A DNA stretch of 64,000 bases. It comes from Ephemerocybe angulata. Lineage: Eukaryota; Basidiomycota; Agaricomycetes; Agaricales; Psathyrellaceae. The DNA is taken from positions 434,001 to 498,000 of the forward strand of contig JAACJK010000170.1 of NCBI GenBank assembly GCA_013368325.1, written 5' to 3'. Under the pieces are notes generated by a model. That model saw only the letters and a program-made list of their open reading frames with translations. It made no database searches and was not told where the DNA came from. Positions 20,677 to 30,587 of the stretch are shown piece by piece. The position numbers and the translations under genes are program-made. How positions within the stretch are numbered: position 1 is the first letter of the stretch; the number at the start of each line of letters is the position of its first letter.

Positions 20677-21774
20677 TCAAAAAGACTCAGAGTCGTCATG
20701 GCACTCCTTTATCCTTCGTCCTGCAACCACCGCCTCCGCCCTCCGCCAAAATGCCCCTGAATCACTATCATGTCTTGCCTCCGGCCCAGCAACGTATCGC
20801 CAGATTACGAGATTTAGCCAACGCTCGCCACGACAACTGTCATAGTGACACTTGTCAACGGCGAAAACAAGTCTCGCATCCAATCCTGAGCTCCCCTCAA
20901 CCAATTGTTGCGAGTTATCCAACCACTGCCTGACGGCTTTGGAGGGGTTGCCTTTCCGAGGGTCAGGACGACTGGTCGAGCTCAGTGGCTTGTACTGGGA
21001 AAAGGGCATCGAAAGTACGTATAGCAAGAGCGACGAGGGAAGGTACGAGATAGTCGATGCAAGGAGCTGCTCCGCCAATCCTGGGGACTCTAGAGAAGGC
21101 GGGGTGCCAAGGCACAGATGTGTGAGCTTTGTGAGCTTGGAAAGAGTGGACCAAGTCCAGGATGTCAGGGTCTCCGCAGTACAGAGTAGCTCTAGATGGG
21201 TGACGTTGGTGAAGATTGGGTTCGCCTCCTGTCCATGGTTGAAGCACCGGAAGTGCATGCGCTCGGGAAGAAACATGGACGCCGGGAGTAGCAGTCTCTT
21301 TGGTCTGGGTTTGTCCCACACCTGGCGCTTTCCGATTTTGACGCCAACGTCGACACCAGCACCTTGCGGCATGTAGACTTCGTGGAGCTCGATTCTATTG
21401 AGCCCCGTGCAGAGGTCCAGAATGTCCAGTATGGCGTTCCACGAGGAGTAGTGGCTTATTGAGAGGCTCTTTACATAGAGAGCAAAGATTTGCGGTCGTT
21501 TGTGCGACAGGATAGTACGGTGAAGGCGACCTGCAACGGCCGAGTTGTCGACTTCAATATGGCGGTACAAGTAGGGCTCCGTCCTGGTTATATGAAATGT
21601 TGAGGTTATCTCTACATGCAGAGAAGGCCTGACGCACCATGCTTGTACTGTTTTGCATACCATAGTCAAAGCCAATCCGGCACCCCGCAAATTTTCGGCT
21701 GCTATCTCCAGCACCGAACGAGCAATGTCTTCCGGTAGGTCCTGGAAGGGAAAAGGCCTGGTTGGTGTAGTCAT
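20677..21774 (-). CDS. F-box-like protein, 347 aa
   Basis: Exon 1 is 21774-21638 and exon 2 is 21583-20677, with a 54-bp intron (GTGCGT...CCAG) splitting the Trp codon. The start is MTTPTRPFPFQDLPEDIARSVLEIAAEN, with the usual NWACARVSK replaced by LALTMVCKTVQAW, then TEPYLYRHIEV. Further landmarks are ILDLCTGLNRIEL, PERMHFRCF, NPIFTNVTHLELL, KLTKLTHLCLG, SLLLYVLSMPFSQ, LDARLVFAVDKCHY and AFWRRAEAVVAGRR. The gene has no counterpart in the right arm of the inverted duplication, so it was either gained here or lost there. Confidence 0.82.
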   Translation of the reverse strand: MTTPTRPFPFQDLPEDIARSVLEIAAENLRGAGLALTMVCKTVQAWCVRPSLHVEITSTFHITRTEPYLYRHIEVDNSAVAGRLHRTILSHKRPQIFALYVKSLSISHYSSWNAILDILDLCTGLNRIELHEVYMPQGAGVDVGVKIGKRQVWDKPRPKRLLLPASMFLPERMHFRCFNHGQEANPIFTNVTHLELLCTAETLTSWTWSTLSKLTKLTHLCLGTPPSLESPGLAEQLLASTISYLPSSLLLYVLSMPFSQYKPLSSTSRPDPRKGNPSKAVRQWLDNSQQLVEGSSGLDARLVFAVDKCHYDSCRGERWLNLVIWRYVAGPEARHDSDSGAFWRRAEAVVAGRRIKECHDDSESF

Positions 21775-21922
21775 CGAGGGGAACGTAGAGGGAGAATCTT
21801 GAGAAGCAGAATATAAGGCGACCGTCAAGAGCCGTCAAGGAAGAAAACAAAAGGCGAGAAAGAAACGTGGCAGACTTGGTTGATCAGCCCGCAAAGTGGC
21901 AAAGCTATCACGTGCCTCCTGC

Positions 21923-21931
21923 GGGCGCTTA
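21923..21931 (-). promoter_or_regulatory. TAAGCGCCC element, 149 bp before ATG of 21774 gene
   Basis: Exact family element in gene orientation (TTTAAGCGCCCGC on the minus strand). Confidence 0.55.
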
Positions 21932-22721
21932 AATGAGGTTGATCGCAAGATAACATCTGTAGGGCCGACTAGCGGCACAACCTGCTACCTATGAAATTCG
22001 AATACCCACCGGGCGAGCGAGGGTTATCCCTCCACAAGTCACCCCATCCTCACAAGGAATGCACCTTTAGTACAGCCTGAGGGAAAGGGGTATAGACAAG
22101 ATATGTACCTTTGGTATAGCCTGACTCTGAGTCGGACCCGAAGCGAGGCAATGGCCATAAGTACTTACCTTTTGCCCACTTGACAGTTCTGCCCCGCCCG
22201 CTTGACTCCAGCAACCAGCAATACCTACTTATTTGCGAAGGCGCCGAAGAGGTCGGAGGATGACAGCATGCGATCAAAAATCCAAACGCCAGCCAAATTC
22301 TCAACTTAGGCACCCTAAGACCCACTACCTTCGGTAGCAGGCATTCCCAAGAACGCCAGGAAAGGGGTTCCTCTTTGATCTGTTATCGTAGCCTTGCGTC
22401 TCCGTAGATGCATTCAGTATAAAACAGGTCTTTATGCGCGATCGCAGAGTATCTTACACGATGGAGCCTTCCATGACCCACGTTTCTCCACTGCAAGGCG
22501 AAACGTGAATGGTTGATAACCGGATACTGCGTATTCTCTCCTCCATATGCCATAGGTATGGTTCCTTGGTCGGAACGTTATCTCGCCTATCATAAGCAAT
22601 ATTTCTGTCGCGATGTCCACAGACTAGGAGAAGCGTGCCTCGGTGTACCCTACCCCCCTTCCGCAACCTCATTCAGCCTCGTCGGATTGGTCACATCGGG
22701 GTCGAGCGAGAAACCGGAGGT
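21932..22721. other. Intergenic; part of inverted duplication
   Basis: No gene is seen. The part near 22500-22720 is homologous in inverted orientation to about 28440-28640, including the CCATA(C/G)GTATGG-like stretch and GGCGAGA(T/C)AACG. Confidence 0.5.
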
Positions 22722-23807
22722 TCAGATCGTCAACCCCTTCGTATCTTTCTCAAGCCCTGTCTTTTCGCCCCTCAGTTTAGCCACCATCTCTTCAGCCCTC
22801 CGCCAGAAATCGTCGTCGGTGAGCATTCCTGTCTCCTTGGGATGGTTGAACCTGACTATGGTCTTTCCATTGAGCCCCGGGGCGAATTTCCTCCACCACG
22901 AATAGTCATCTTCGTCTAGTGCGGCGACAACCCTGGGGTCCGCACGCATACAATTCTCGATCATCAGTCCCGACCTCGCGCGCAGTGCCGGATCCTCTTC
23001 AGAGAGGCCCACAACACATACGCGGAGTGCAATTGGAAGGTGGGGTACGATCACGGGGATCCATTCCGCCCCGAAAGAAGCAAAGATCGGCTCAATGCAG
23101 AGATGGGTAAGGGATTTGAGATGGCGGAGAGTGTCCCAGGACCACGCGTGGATTTCCACCAGATCTGGGGGTGAAAGCTTGAGTACCAGATGGGTAACAT
23201 GGATGAGGAAGGGGTTTGCGTTTTCTCCGACGGTGCGGAAATGATGGTTTTTACGTCCAGACCACCAGAAGAGGTCGTCTTGGATTTCCAAATGCTTAGG
23301 CCGCAGCCTGTTCCATGCCGGTTGGGCGCAAAGACGGTTGGACGGTGGACAGTCTCGATTGTTTATGGGCTGAATTACAGTGAAGCGAGCTTTCATACGG
23401 AGTCGTTCAATATTGGCGCAGGCATCCAGGATATCGACAATGGCGTCACAGGACTAAGAACAGCCTGAGTTTAGCGCAAGGCTTTTCACGTTCTTCAGGA
23501 AGAAACGCGACTCTTTCGATGGGTGTGAGAGGATTGTGCGATGCAGGAGGTTCATGGTCCGAAAGGAGTCAACGTAGATATGCCTGTATAGCACTGGTTC
23601 TACCCTAATTGACGAGCAAACAAGGAATATTAGCCAGTCGTTTCCAATGCACAAGTCTTTCAGGGATGCGCACCAAGCTTGTATCCCTTTGCATACCCGT
23701 GCACAAGCCCACCCTGTTGCTGGATGCTCTTCGATGACCTCCTCCAGGATCAATCGTGCTATGTCTTCTGCAAGGTCTCCGAAGCGGAAAGCATCTGTGT
23801 CGTTCAT
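22722..23807 (-). pseudogene. F-box-like paralog with in-frame stop
   Basis: Exon 1 is 23807-23674 and exon 2 is 23604-22722; the intron splits the Trp codon. The F-box-like part has FGDLAEDIARLILEEVIEE and GWACARVCKGIQAW, then VEPVLYRHIYVD. At 23456-23454 the codon after LNSGCS is TAG. The same frame then continues to the end with SCDAIVDI, NPFLIHVTHLVLKL, SLTHLCIEP, ALRVCVVGLSEED, VVAALDEDDY and DFWRRAEEMVAKL. The mirror copy at 27334 has Leu-Tyr at this place, so one nonsense change breaks an otherwise complete 338-codon gene. Confidence 0.85.
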
Positions 23808-23923
23808 GGTACGACTTGGTGGAGGCGAGGGAACGTGCGAACTTCGATGGCCCTCGAGTCTCGAATGCCAGCGCAATCTGTGACACTGTGATGCAGTGCA
23901 ATGGGATGTCACAGACAATCAAC

Positions 23924-23932
23924 GGGCGCTTA
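23924..23932 (-). promoter_or_regulatory. TAAGCGCCC element, 117 bp before ATG of 23807 locus
   Basis: Exact element. TGTGACA and TGTCACA half-sites follow within 45 bp in inverted arrangement. Confidence 0.55.
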
Positions 23933-24041
23933 AAGCCATTCTGCTGCTCCGGAAAAGATTTTCCTCATGCAACGACAAGCCGCAGAACGGTCTGCAGATC
24001 CAGGCCCGCAGCAGATAGGCGCCCCGAAAACGCTAATCATC

Positions 24042-24114
24042 GGTTTAATGGTCTAGTTGGTTATGACATCTGTCTAACACACAGAAGGTCTCCAGTTCAA
24101 GTCTGGGTTGAACC
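24042..24114 (+). tRNA. tRNA-Val(AAC), copy 1
   Basis: A 73-nt cloverleaf. Acceptor GGTTTAA pairs with TTGAACC; the anticodon stem TCTGT/ACAGA encloses the loop CTAACAC with anticodon AAC; the T arm contains GTTCAAGTC. There is no intron. It sits exactly at the inner edge of the left inverted-duplication arm. Confidence 0.92.
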
Positions 24115-24142
24115 TCTTTTTCTCCATCCTACCTTCATCAAG

Positions 24143-24175
24143 CTCTGGAGTCTGGACTCTGGACTCTGGAGTCTA
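24143..24175. repeat. CTGGAGT/CTGGACT short repeat after tRNA
   Basis: Four tandem 7-8 bp units of CTCTGGA(G/C)T type. Related strings occur near 26936-27004, beside the second tRNA-Val, and near 33815. Confidence 0.7.
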
Positions 24176-24691
24176 AAATATATATACTACGGCGCACGCC
24201 GATAGCTAAAGGAGACTTCTACGTAGTTTTGACCTCATATCCTACTGAGAGTGAATATTTTACGCCTACCGCTGGGCCCGTTCATACATCGTCGCAATCG
24301 TATCCCTCTGACATGACCCGTCCCACTACATCAGGGTGAATTAAGTGCTCCTGGACTTCAGTGCTCTCTGGGCTGAATTCAAGGCTCCGGGCATTTCTGA
24401 GCACCGTAGAATAGAATACGACCCAGAAATTGTCCTAGATTCGCTTGGCTAATTCCAATCTACTTCTCTCGGGATTATAACTTTCTTCCATATCACAAGT
24501 TTCAGATCCTCGGGCATATAAAGCCCTTGCCTTGGGCTTCAATATGCTTTTCACGATTCACCCAGCGCTCGGACCTCCCAATACTTAAAGGTTTTGCCAA
24601 ATATGTGCAACTCCGGCAATTATAGGGGCCAATCACCGTCATCCTCCTGAATCCTGTTTCCTACCTTCATTCTCCTCCATAATCCTCGAAA
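24176..24691. other. Promoter region of DUF21/CBS gene
   Basis: No gene is seen. It contains TATAAAGCCC (about 24516) and a pyrimidine-rich stretch just before the ATG at 24692, as expected for a fungal promoter. Confidence 0.45.
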
Positions 24692-26519
24692 ATGAAGCCC
24701 CGGATCGCGCCTGCACTTCTCATATCTCTAAGAGCTGCAGTTACATACGCAAAACCTTTCTTCCGCGACGCAGTCAACTATGCTGTCCAGGGAACGACGG
24801 CAACGCTGAACGACGCGAACACGAGAACGATAATACCCGTCGAGGAACCCCCTGCGCAACCAGGGAGCTCAGAGTTCTACGAAAAGCTGGCAGTGAGCGC
24901 GGTGCTCGTGGTAGTCGGTGGTATATTTGCTGGGTGAGCCGTCAGTATCTTCCGAGCGCGACTGTGTCTGACGCGAATGGCCTTTGTGTTGGTTCGTGAA
25001 GATTGACGCTAGGTTTAATGGGCCTGGACGAGCTGCACCTCAGAGTGCTGTCTGCATCGTCAGACGACCCAGTGGAAAAGAGAAATGCGGTGAAAGGTCC
25101 TTAAATTCATCCAGACGCGTGAAAGGATGCTAAGACAACCGTAGTTCTCAAGCTTTTGGAGAAGGGACGGCACTGGGTTCTGGTCGTTCTGTTACTGGGC
25201 AACGTCGTACGTGCACCAGACCCTATCAGCCCGGAAGTCAATCTAACACTCTCCAGATTGTAAACGAAAGTTTACCCATCTTCCTGGACAGTGCAGTACG
25301 TCCATCCCAACCTCCTTCCATCGACCCCCTCTGACACGTCCCCAGCTCGGCGGCGGCCTCTCCGCGGTCATCATCGCGACCACCGCCATCGTCATCTTCG
25401 GCGAAATCATCCCCCAAGCCCTCTCCGTGCGCTACGGCCTCGCCATCGGCGCCGCCTGCGCGCCGCTCGTCCTCGGCATGATGTACCTCTTCGCCCCCAT
25501 CGCGTACCCCATCGCGAAGCTGCTCGACTACCTCCTCGGCGCGAGCGAGGCGCACACCTACAAAAAGGCCGAGCTCAAGTCGTTCCTGCAGTTCCACCGC
25601 ACGGGCGAGGAGCCGCTGCGGGACGACGAGATTGCGATTCTGAACGGCGTGCTGGAGCTGAACACGAAGGACGTGCAGGAGATCATGACCCCGTTGAAGG
25701 ACACCGTCATTCTGAGCGCGGACAAGGTGCTGGACCACAAGGCCGTGGACAACATGTGCGTGTTGCGCCCGCAGACGACCGAGCTACTTATACTGATATT
25801 GTCGCCTAGCCTTCTGAGCGGGTACTCGAGGTTCCCTGTGCACGAACCGGGCAACACTTCCTCGTTCATCGGCACGCTGCTCATCAAGAAGCTCCTCACA
25901 TACGATCCCAGCCAGAGCCTCCCCGTGTCCTCCTTCCCCCTGACCATCCTCCCCGAAGCCCTGCCCACCATCAACTGCTTCCAGGCGCTAGACTACTTGT
26001 ACGTTCCTTCCTGGTGCGCGCCGATGAACTGACTGACACGCACTACATAGCCAAACGGGCCGCGCGCATCTGCTGCTGATCTCCAAGACCCCGGGCAGGG
26101 CCGGTGGCGCGCTTGGCGTGATCACGCTGGAGGATATTATTGAGGAGATTATCAGCGAGGAGATAGTGGACGAGACGGATCGGTATGAGGATAACAGGAG
26201 TAAGCGGAAGGCGAGGAGGGCGACGACGGCTACTATCATGCGAGGGTGAGTCTTCGTGTGTATCTCGCTGTTTGATACTCACGTGCCGCGTAGGATTGTG
26301 GAGCGCGAGCGCCGCCGTGGTAATTCGATTGAGCGCGACGTGAAGGACCCGTCGAAGTTGAATGGCAGTCCGCAGGATATCCCGAGCGCGGGGGGCTCGG
26401 AGAATACGCCGCTTTTGAGCCATAGGAGTTCGAGCTATGGTGGGAGATCAGACTTGAGGAGTCCGGAGTATGGGAGTATCACGGAGGAGGGGCTGAGTGA
26501 GAGTCCTAGGAATACTTAA
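24692..26519 (+). CDS. CNNM/Mam3-like transporter (DUF21 + CBS), copy 1
   Basis: Multi-exon; the first exon 24692-24933 encodes an N-terminal hydrophobic/signal segment and the first helix ([15 protein letters not shown]). The DUF21 core then reads [66 protein letters not shown] and [20 protein letters not shown] pair follows: [38 protein letters not shown] and [18 protein letters not shown]. The tail is Arg/Ser-rich. Relatives such as yeast Mam3 sit in the vacuolar membrane and affect manganese and other metal homeostasis. One junction (about 25096, AAAG/GTCCTT) uses a weak donor inferred by comparison with the paralog at 45530-47868. The gene lies at the axis of the large inverted duplication. 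Confidence 0.88.
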
Positions 26520-27024
26520 TCGGGGATTATGGAACAGGGAGGGATGTAGGAGTAATATGGTCGATTGAGAGTTAGGGGAGGTACAGAGGGAGGTGTCTTT
26601 ATTCGGTATATCCTTGAACGATCGTTCGTTCGTTCGTCCGTTCGTTAAGTCTGAGTTGTCTAGCTGCATTCTACATTTCGTTTTATGGACTTTGTTGTTA
26701 CACCTGCTATATTTAGTGCCTTGTTGTACGTATGAGGGTTGGCTTGGAGAGTTATATCCATCTTCGCGTTATATTCCGTCAGTTATGTCTAGGCTAGTCT
26801 CCTGAACCAGCCTCTATGTGAGAAGAAGATCGAAACGCCTGGCGGGATAGAGTGGGCCGAGTCGACGGCTGAGAGAATTCAGCAACTGCGTTCCAAGTCA
26901 ACTGGTATAGCAGGTGTAATAGTACCTTCAAGTCTATGGACTCTAGAGTCTGAGGCTGGAGCAGCGGCACCGGATATTAGTGGAGAGTCGAGACTGGAGT
27001 CCGGAGGCTGTGAACAAAAAAAGA
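26520..27024. other. 3' region of DUF21/CBS gene
   Basis: It holds the (TTCG)n microsatellite at 26621-26646 and GACTCTAGAGTCTGAG-type repeats at 26938-27004. No gene is seen. Confidence 0.5.
26621..26646. repeat. (TTCG)n microsatellite
   Basis: About six TTCG-type units with one TCCG variant, in the 3' region of the transporter gene. Confidence 0.85.
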
Positions 27025-27097
27025 GGTTCAACCCAGACTTGAACTGGAGACCTTCTGTGTGTTAGACAGATGTCATAACCAACTAGACCATTAAACC
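27025..27097 (-). tRNA. tRNA-Val(AAC), copy 2
   Basis: Identical over its 73 nt, by eye, to the copy at 24042-24114 but on the opposite strand. Similarity to the left arm ends a few T residues past its 3' end. Confidence 0.92.
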
Positions 27098-27206
27098 GAT
27101 GATTAGCACTTCAGGGGCGCCTATCTGCTGCGGGCCTGGATCTGCAGACCGTTCTGCGGCTTGTCGTTGCATGAGGAAACCCTTTTCCGGAGCAGCAGAA
27201 TGGCTT

Positions 27207-27215
27207 TAAGCGCCC
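27207..27215 (+). promoter_or_regulatory. TAAGCGCCC element, 119 bp before ATG of 27334 locus
   Basis: Exact element, mirror of 23924-23932, with the same following TGTGACA / TGTCACA pair. Confidence 0.55.
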
Positions 27216-27333
27216 GTTGATTGACTGTGACATCCCATTGCACTGCATCACAGTGTCACAGATTGCGCTGGCATTCGAGGGCCATCGAAGTTCGCACGTT
27301 CCATCGATGACCTCGCCTCCACCAAGTCGTACC

Positions 27334-28437
27334 ATGAACGACACAGATGCTTTCCGCTTCGGAGACCTTGCAGAAGACATAGCGCGATTGATCCTCGAGG
27401 AGGTCATCGAAGTAGATCTAAAAACAGGATGGGCTTTTGCACGGCTATGCAGAGGGATACAAGATTGGTGCGCATCCCTGAAAGACATGTGCCCGATTGG
27501 AAACACATAGCTAATATAGTCCTTGTTTACTCTTCAATCAGGGTAGAACCAGTGCTATACCGGCATGTCTACGTTGACTCCATCCGCACCATGAAGCTCC
27601 TGCATCGCACGATCCTCTCGCACCCATCGAAAGAGTGGTATTTCTTCTTGAAGAACGTGAAAAGCCTTGCGATAAACTCAGGCTGTTTATATTCCTGTAA
27701 AGCCATCGTCGATATCCTGGACGCCTGCGCCGGTGTTAAGCGACTCCGTATGAAGGCTCGCTTCAATGTTGTGACTATCCCCTGGATTAGTAATAATGTT
27801 CCACCCTCCAGCATTCTTTGCGCCCAACCGGCATGGAACAGGCTGCGACCAAAGCATTTGGAGATTCAAGATGAGCTCTTCTGGTCATCTATCGGACGTC
27901 AGAAACACCACTTCCGCACTGTTGGAAAAAGACGCAAACCCCTTCCTCACAAATGTCACTCATCTGGTACTCAAGCTTTCACCCCCAGATGTCGTGCGAA
28001 TCCGCGTGTGGTCTTGGGACACTCTCCGCCAGCTCACATCCCTTACCCATCTCTGCATCGAGTCGGTCTACGCTTCTTATGGGGCGGAATGGATGCCCTT
28101 GATCGTACCCCACCTTCCAAGTGCACTTCGTGTATGTGTTGTGTTTTTGGGCCTTGTTGGAGGCGATCCGACACCCCTTGCGGATTCGGCGCTGATGATC
28201 GAGGAGTTTATGCGTGCAGACCACAGGGTTGTCGCCGCACTACACGGAGACGAGTATCGGGTGTGGAACCGAGGCGCCCCGGGGCTCAAGGGGAAGACCA
28301 TAATCAGGTTCAACAATCGCGAGGAGTCGGGAATGATCACCGACGACAATTTCTGGCGTAGGGCCGAAGAGATGGTTGCTAAACTGAGGGGCGAAAAGAC
28401 AGGGCTTGAGGAAGATATGAAGGACTTGACGATCTGA
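27334..28437 (+). pseudogene. F-box-like paralog with +1 frameshift
   Basis: Exon 1 is 27334-27467; exon 2 starts at 27542 and extends to 28437; the 74-bp intron splits the Trp codon. The N-terminal half reads through FGDLAEDIARLILEEVIEV, VEPVLYRHVYVD, INSGCLYSCKAIVDI and KHHFRTVG. Near 27924-27932 the A-rich stretch is one base longer than in the mirror copy (GGAAAAAGACGC against GGAGAAAACGC). Similarity then continues in the next frame: NPFLTNVTHLVLKL, SLTHLCIES, ALRVCVVFLG, VVAALHGDEY and NFWRRAEEMVAKL. Total exon length (1,030 nt) is 3n+1. The lesion differs from that of its partner at 22722-23807. Confidence 0.85.
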
Positions 28438-29087
28438 ACATCCGGTTACTAGCTCGACCCCGATGTGACCAATCCGACGAGGCTGAATGGAGTTGCGGAA
28501 GTGGTGGAGGCTACACAGACGCAGCTCCTTCTAGTGTGTGGCCACCGTGACAGACAGACGGGTTTATGATAGGCGAGACAACGTTTCGAGCAAGGAACCA
28601 TACCTATGGCATGGGGAGGAGAGAATACGTAGTGTCCGGTTATTTCTTTGATATATAGTGTACGTACTACTGTTCGAGTCTCTCACCCATACGCATGCGA
28701 GGCAGGTTGAAGTTGAGGCACAGATAGCAAGTTAGCCAGCCAATCGTATCTCTTTCCATCCATTCACGTTTCGCCTTGTAGTTGAGAAACGCGGGTCATG
28801 GAAGGCTCCATCATGTGAGATACTCTGCGATCGCGTATAAAGGCCTGCTTCATCCTGAATTAATCTACAGAGACGCAAGGCCAGTGAGCCGCCGAGATAA
28901 CAGATCAAAGAGTAACCCCTTTACTGACGCATTCTTGGGAATCTTGCGGAATAGAAGCACGACTGCTGATAGAATAATCATAGAACTCCCTTATACGAGC
29001 CCTTCTGCAGGCTGAAATGGTCAAAGCTCCGAGGTGGAAGTCTCTCCGGTCAACACCAGCACTACGTGGTTGACTATTTGCACCGAT
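28438..29087. other. Intergenic; mirror of left-arm spacer
   Basis: No gene is seen. The first 200 bp match 22500-22720 inverted, and the last 60 bp match about 20370-20450 inverted. The left arm carries an additional F-box-like gene at this position. Confidence 0.55.
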
Positions 29088-29096
29088 TAAGCGCCC
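29088..29096 (+). promoter_or_regulatory. TAAGCGCCC element, 146 bp before ATG of 29243 locus
   Basis: Exact element, mirror of 20361-20369; followed by AACGTGACCCG and GCGTCACGCTC. Confidence 0.55.
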
Positions 29097-29242
29097 ACCC
29101 TCGAGGCGTTTGTCACGCGCCAGTAAACGTGACCCGACAAACGCGTCACGCTCAGTCTTTACCACGTTTCCATCAATGGCTTCATCTGCCCATCGTTACC
29201 TTCCTACTTCGCTCTTTTCCTCGCCCACTACGACATTCTACC

Positions 29243-30503
29243 ATGGCGTCCCCAATCCGCCATGCTGACTGCTTCCACGACTTCCCTGAAGATATTGTCC
29301 GAACAATCCTTGAGGAAGCTGCCTCGGACACGAACGAACCAGCGTGGGCGTGTGCACGCGTATCGCGAAAGGTCCAAGGTTGGACAGAGCCGATTCTGTA
29401 CCGTCATATACGTGTCGAGCACACCAGCGCAAGGGCCGTACTCCTCGCCCGTACCGTTAACTCGCACCCAGCGAAGCCTGCCCCATTCTTCGCGACATCT
29501 GTCAAATCACTCTACATCGATGTTTGGGACGACTCTGACCCCACCGCAATCTTCTCTATACTATCACTAACCTGTCATTCGCCCACCCCCATCTTTCGCC
29601 AACTTTGTTATTCCTCCATAAATCACTCAAATTCCTTCGTTCTTTTTGCAGATTCGTCTTTCAACATACTAAGGGAGTATGAATCTGTTTTTTTTGAGTG
29701 GAAAAGCATGAAGTGGAAGCCATGGAGAAACGACGAGATTGTCACGCATTGTCACGCTTTCCCGCGTTCGGACAGTGGAGTTGGCGAAAGTTGGCTGTGT
29801 GACACGGGTGTGACTGGGCGAAAGGTGGGGGTGGGCGAATGACAGGTTAGTGATAGTACTGGGTGCATGTCCAAACATCGTGGGACTACACCTCTCTACC
29901 CTATACCTCGGAAAGTCCTTTCAGGTTGGAAATCACTCAGTTTGGAAGGGATTTTCAAAGTTGGAGAAGCTGCGCATAGACCCAATCATGTTCTCACCTT
30001 CCCACCTCACATTTCTATCTGGTCCCCTGGAGAACCCCATGTTTGCATTTATAACCCATTTGGAGCTACTCTGGAGCTACCGCCTCCGAGGGCACAGCTG
30101 GAATTTGCCCTCGTTTTCGTCACTACAGGCCATGACGCACATGTGCCTATCCGATGACGTGGTTATCGATATCCTCGACATGTTTGTCTCCATCAGGAGT
30201 TGGGTACCCCATGTCCCTACACAGCTTATGGTATTTGCACTCCGCATTCCCATCGACCCAGATCTACACGACTCGCATCTGCGTACCGTAATTGAAGGCA
30301 CCCTGGCGTTTGATGCGAGGTTTGTCCTCGTTCTTGACGTGGAGGCGCCGCGATTCGATGAGAAAGCAATGGAAACATGGGACGGGTGTTTCAAGAACGC
30401 AGTAATTTGTAGGCGGAGCAGGGGAACTCGCAGAATCGAGGGCATTAACGGCGATTTCTGGAAGTTAGTGGACGACAACCTGGGCAAACGACGATCGCCT
30501 TAG
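29243..30503 (+). pseudogene. F-box-like paralog interrupted by a MITE
   Basis: The N-terminal part reads FHDFPEDIVRTILEEAASD, AWACARVSRKVQGWTEPILYRHI without an intron, and ends in DPTAIFSIL at 29560. A 296-bp element follows. The gene resumes with LGACPNIVGLHL, FAFITHLELLW, AMTHMCLS, TQLMVFALRIP, DARFVLVLDV and GDFWKLVDDNLGKRRSP. Subtracting the element plus one TA leaves 963 nt, an uninterrupted 320-codon frame, so the insertion is the only visible lesion. Its mirror at 18005-20212 is broken elsewhere. Confidence 0.88.
29561..29856. mobile_element. 296-bp MITE with TIRs and TA target duplication
   Basis: The ends are CTATCACTAACCTG... and ...CAGGTTAGTGATAG, and the terminal inverted repeats extend over about 30 bp (through CATTCGCCCACCCCCA). 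TA flanks each side. The uninterrupted mirror gene has a single TA at this place (CTCTATACTGGG). A TA target and no coding capacity point to a non-autonomous Tc1/mariner-type element. Confidence 0.9.
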
Positions 30504-30587
30504 GTATTGGTAATTGAGATGTACCCATTTCTAGACTCATACAGGACCCTCGATCGATTTTTACGATATTAAAACATCAATTTTGGG

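Larger units (their letters stand above)
15235..24135. repeat. Left arm of large inverted segmental duplication
   Basis: Gene order H-I-J-(K)-L-tRNA here is mirrored by tRNA-L'-J'-I'-H' at 27.0-33.2 kb, with high protein and nucleotide similarity that includes promoters. The outer edge is near GGGCAGTAGGCTGCGGTC (15243). The inner edge is the 3' end of the tRNA-Val. The arm is longer than its partner because of the gene at 20677-21774 and a 1.24-kb insertion. Confidence 0.85.
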
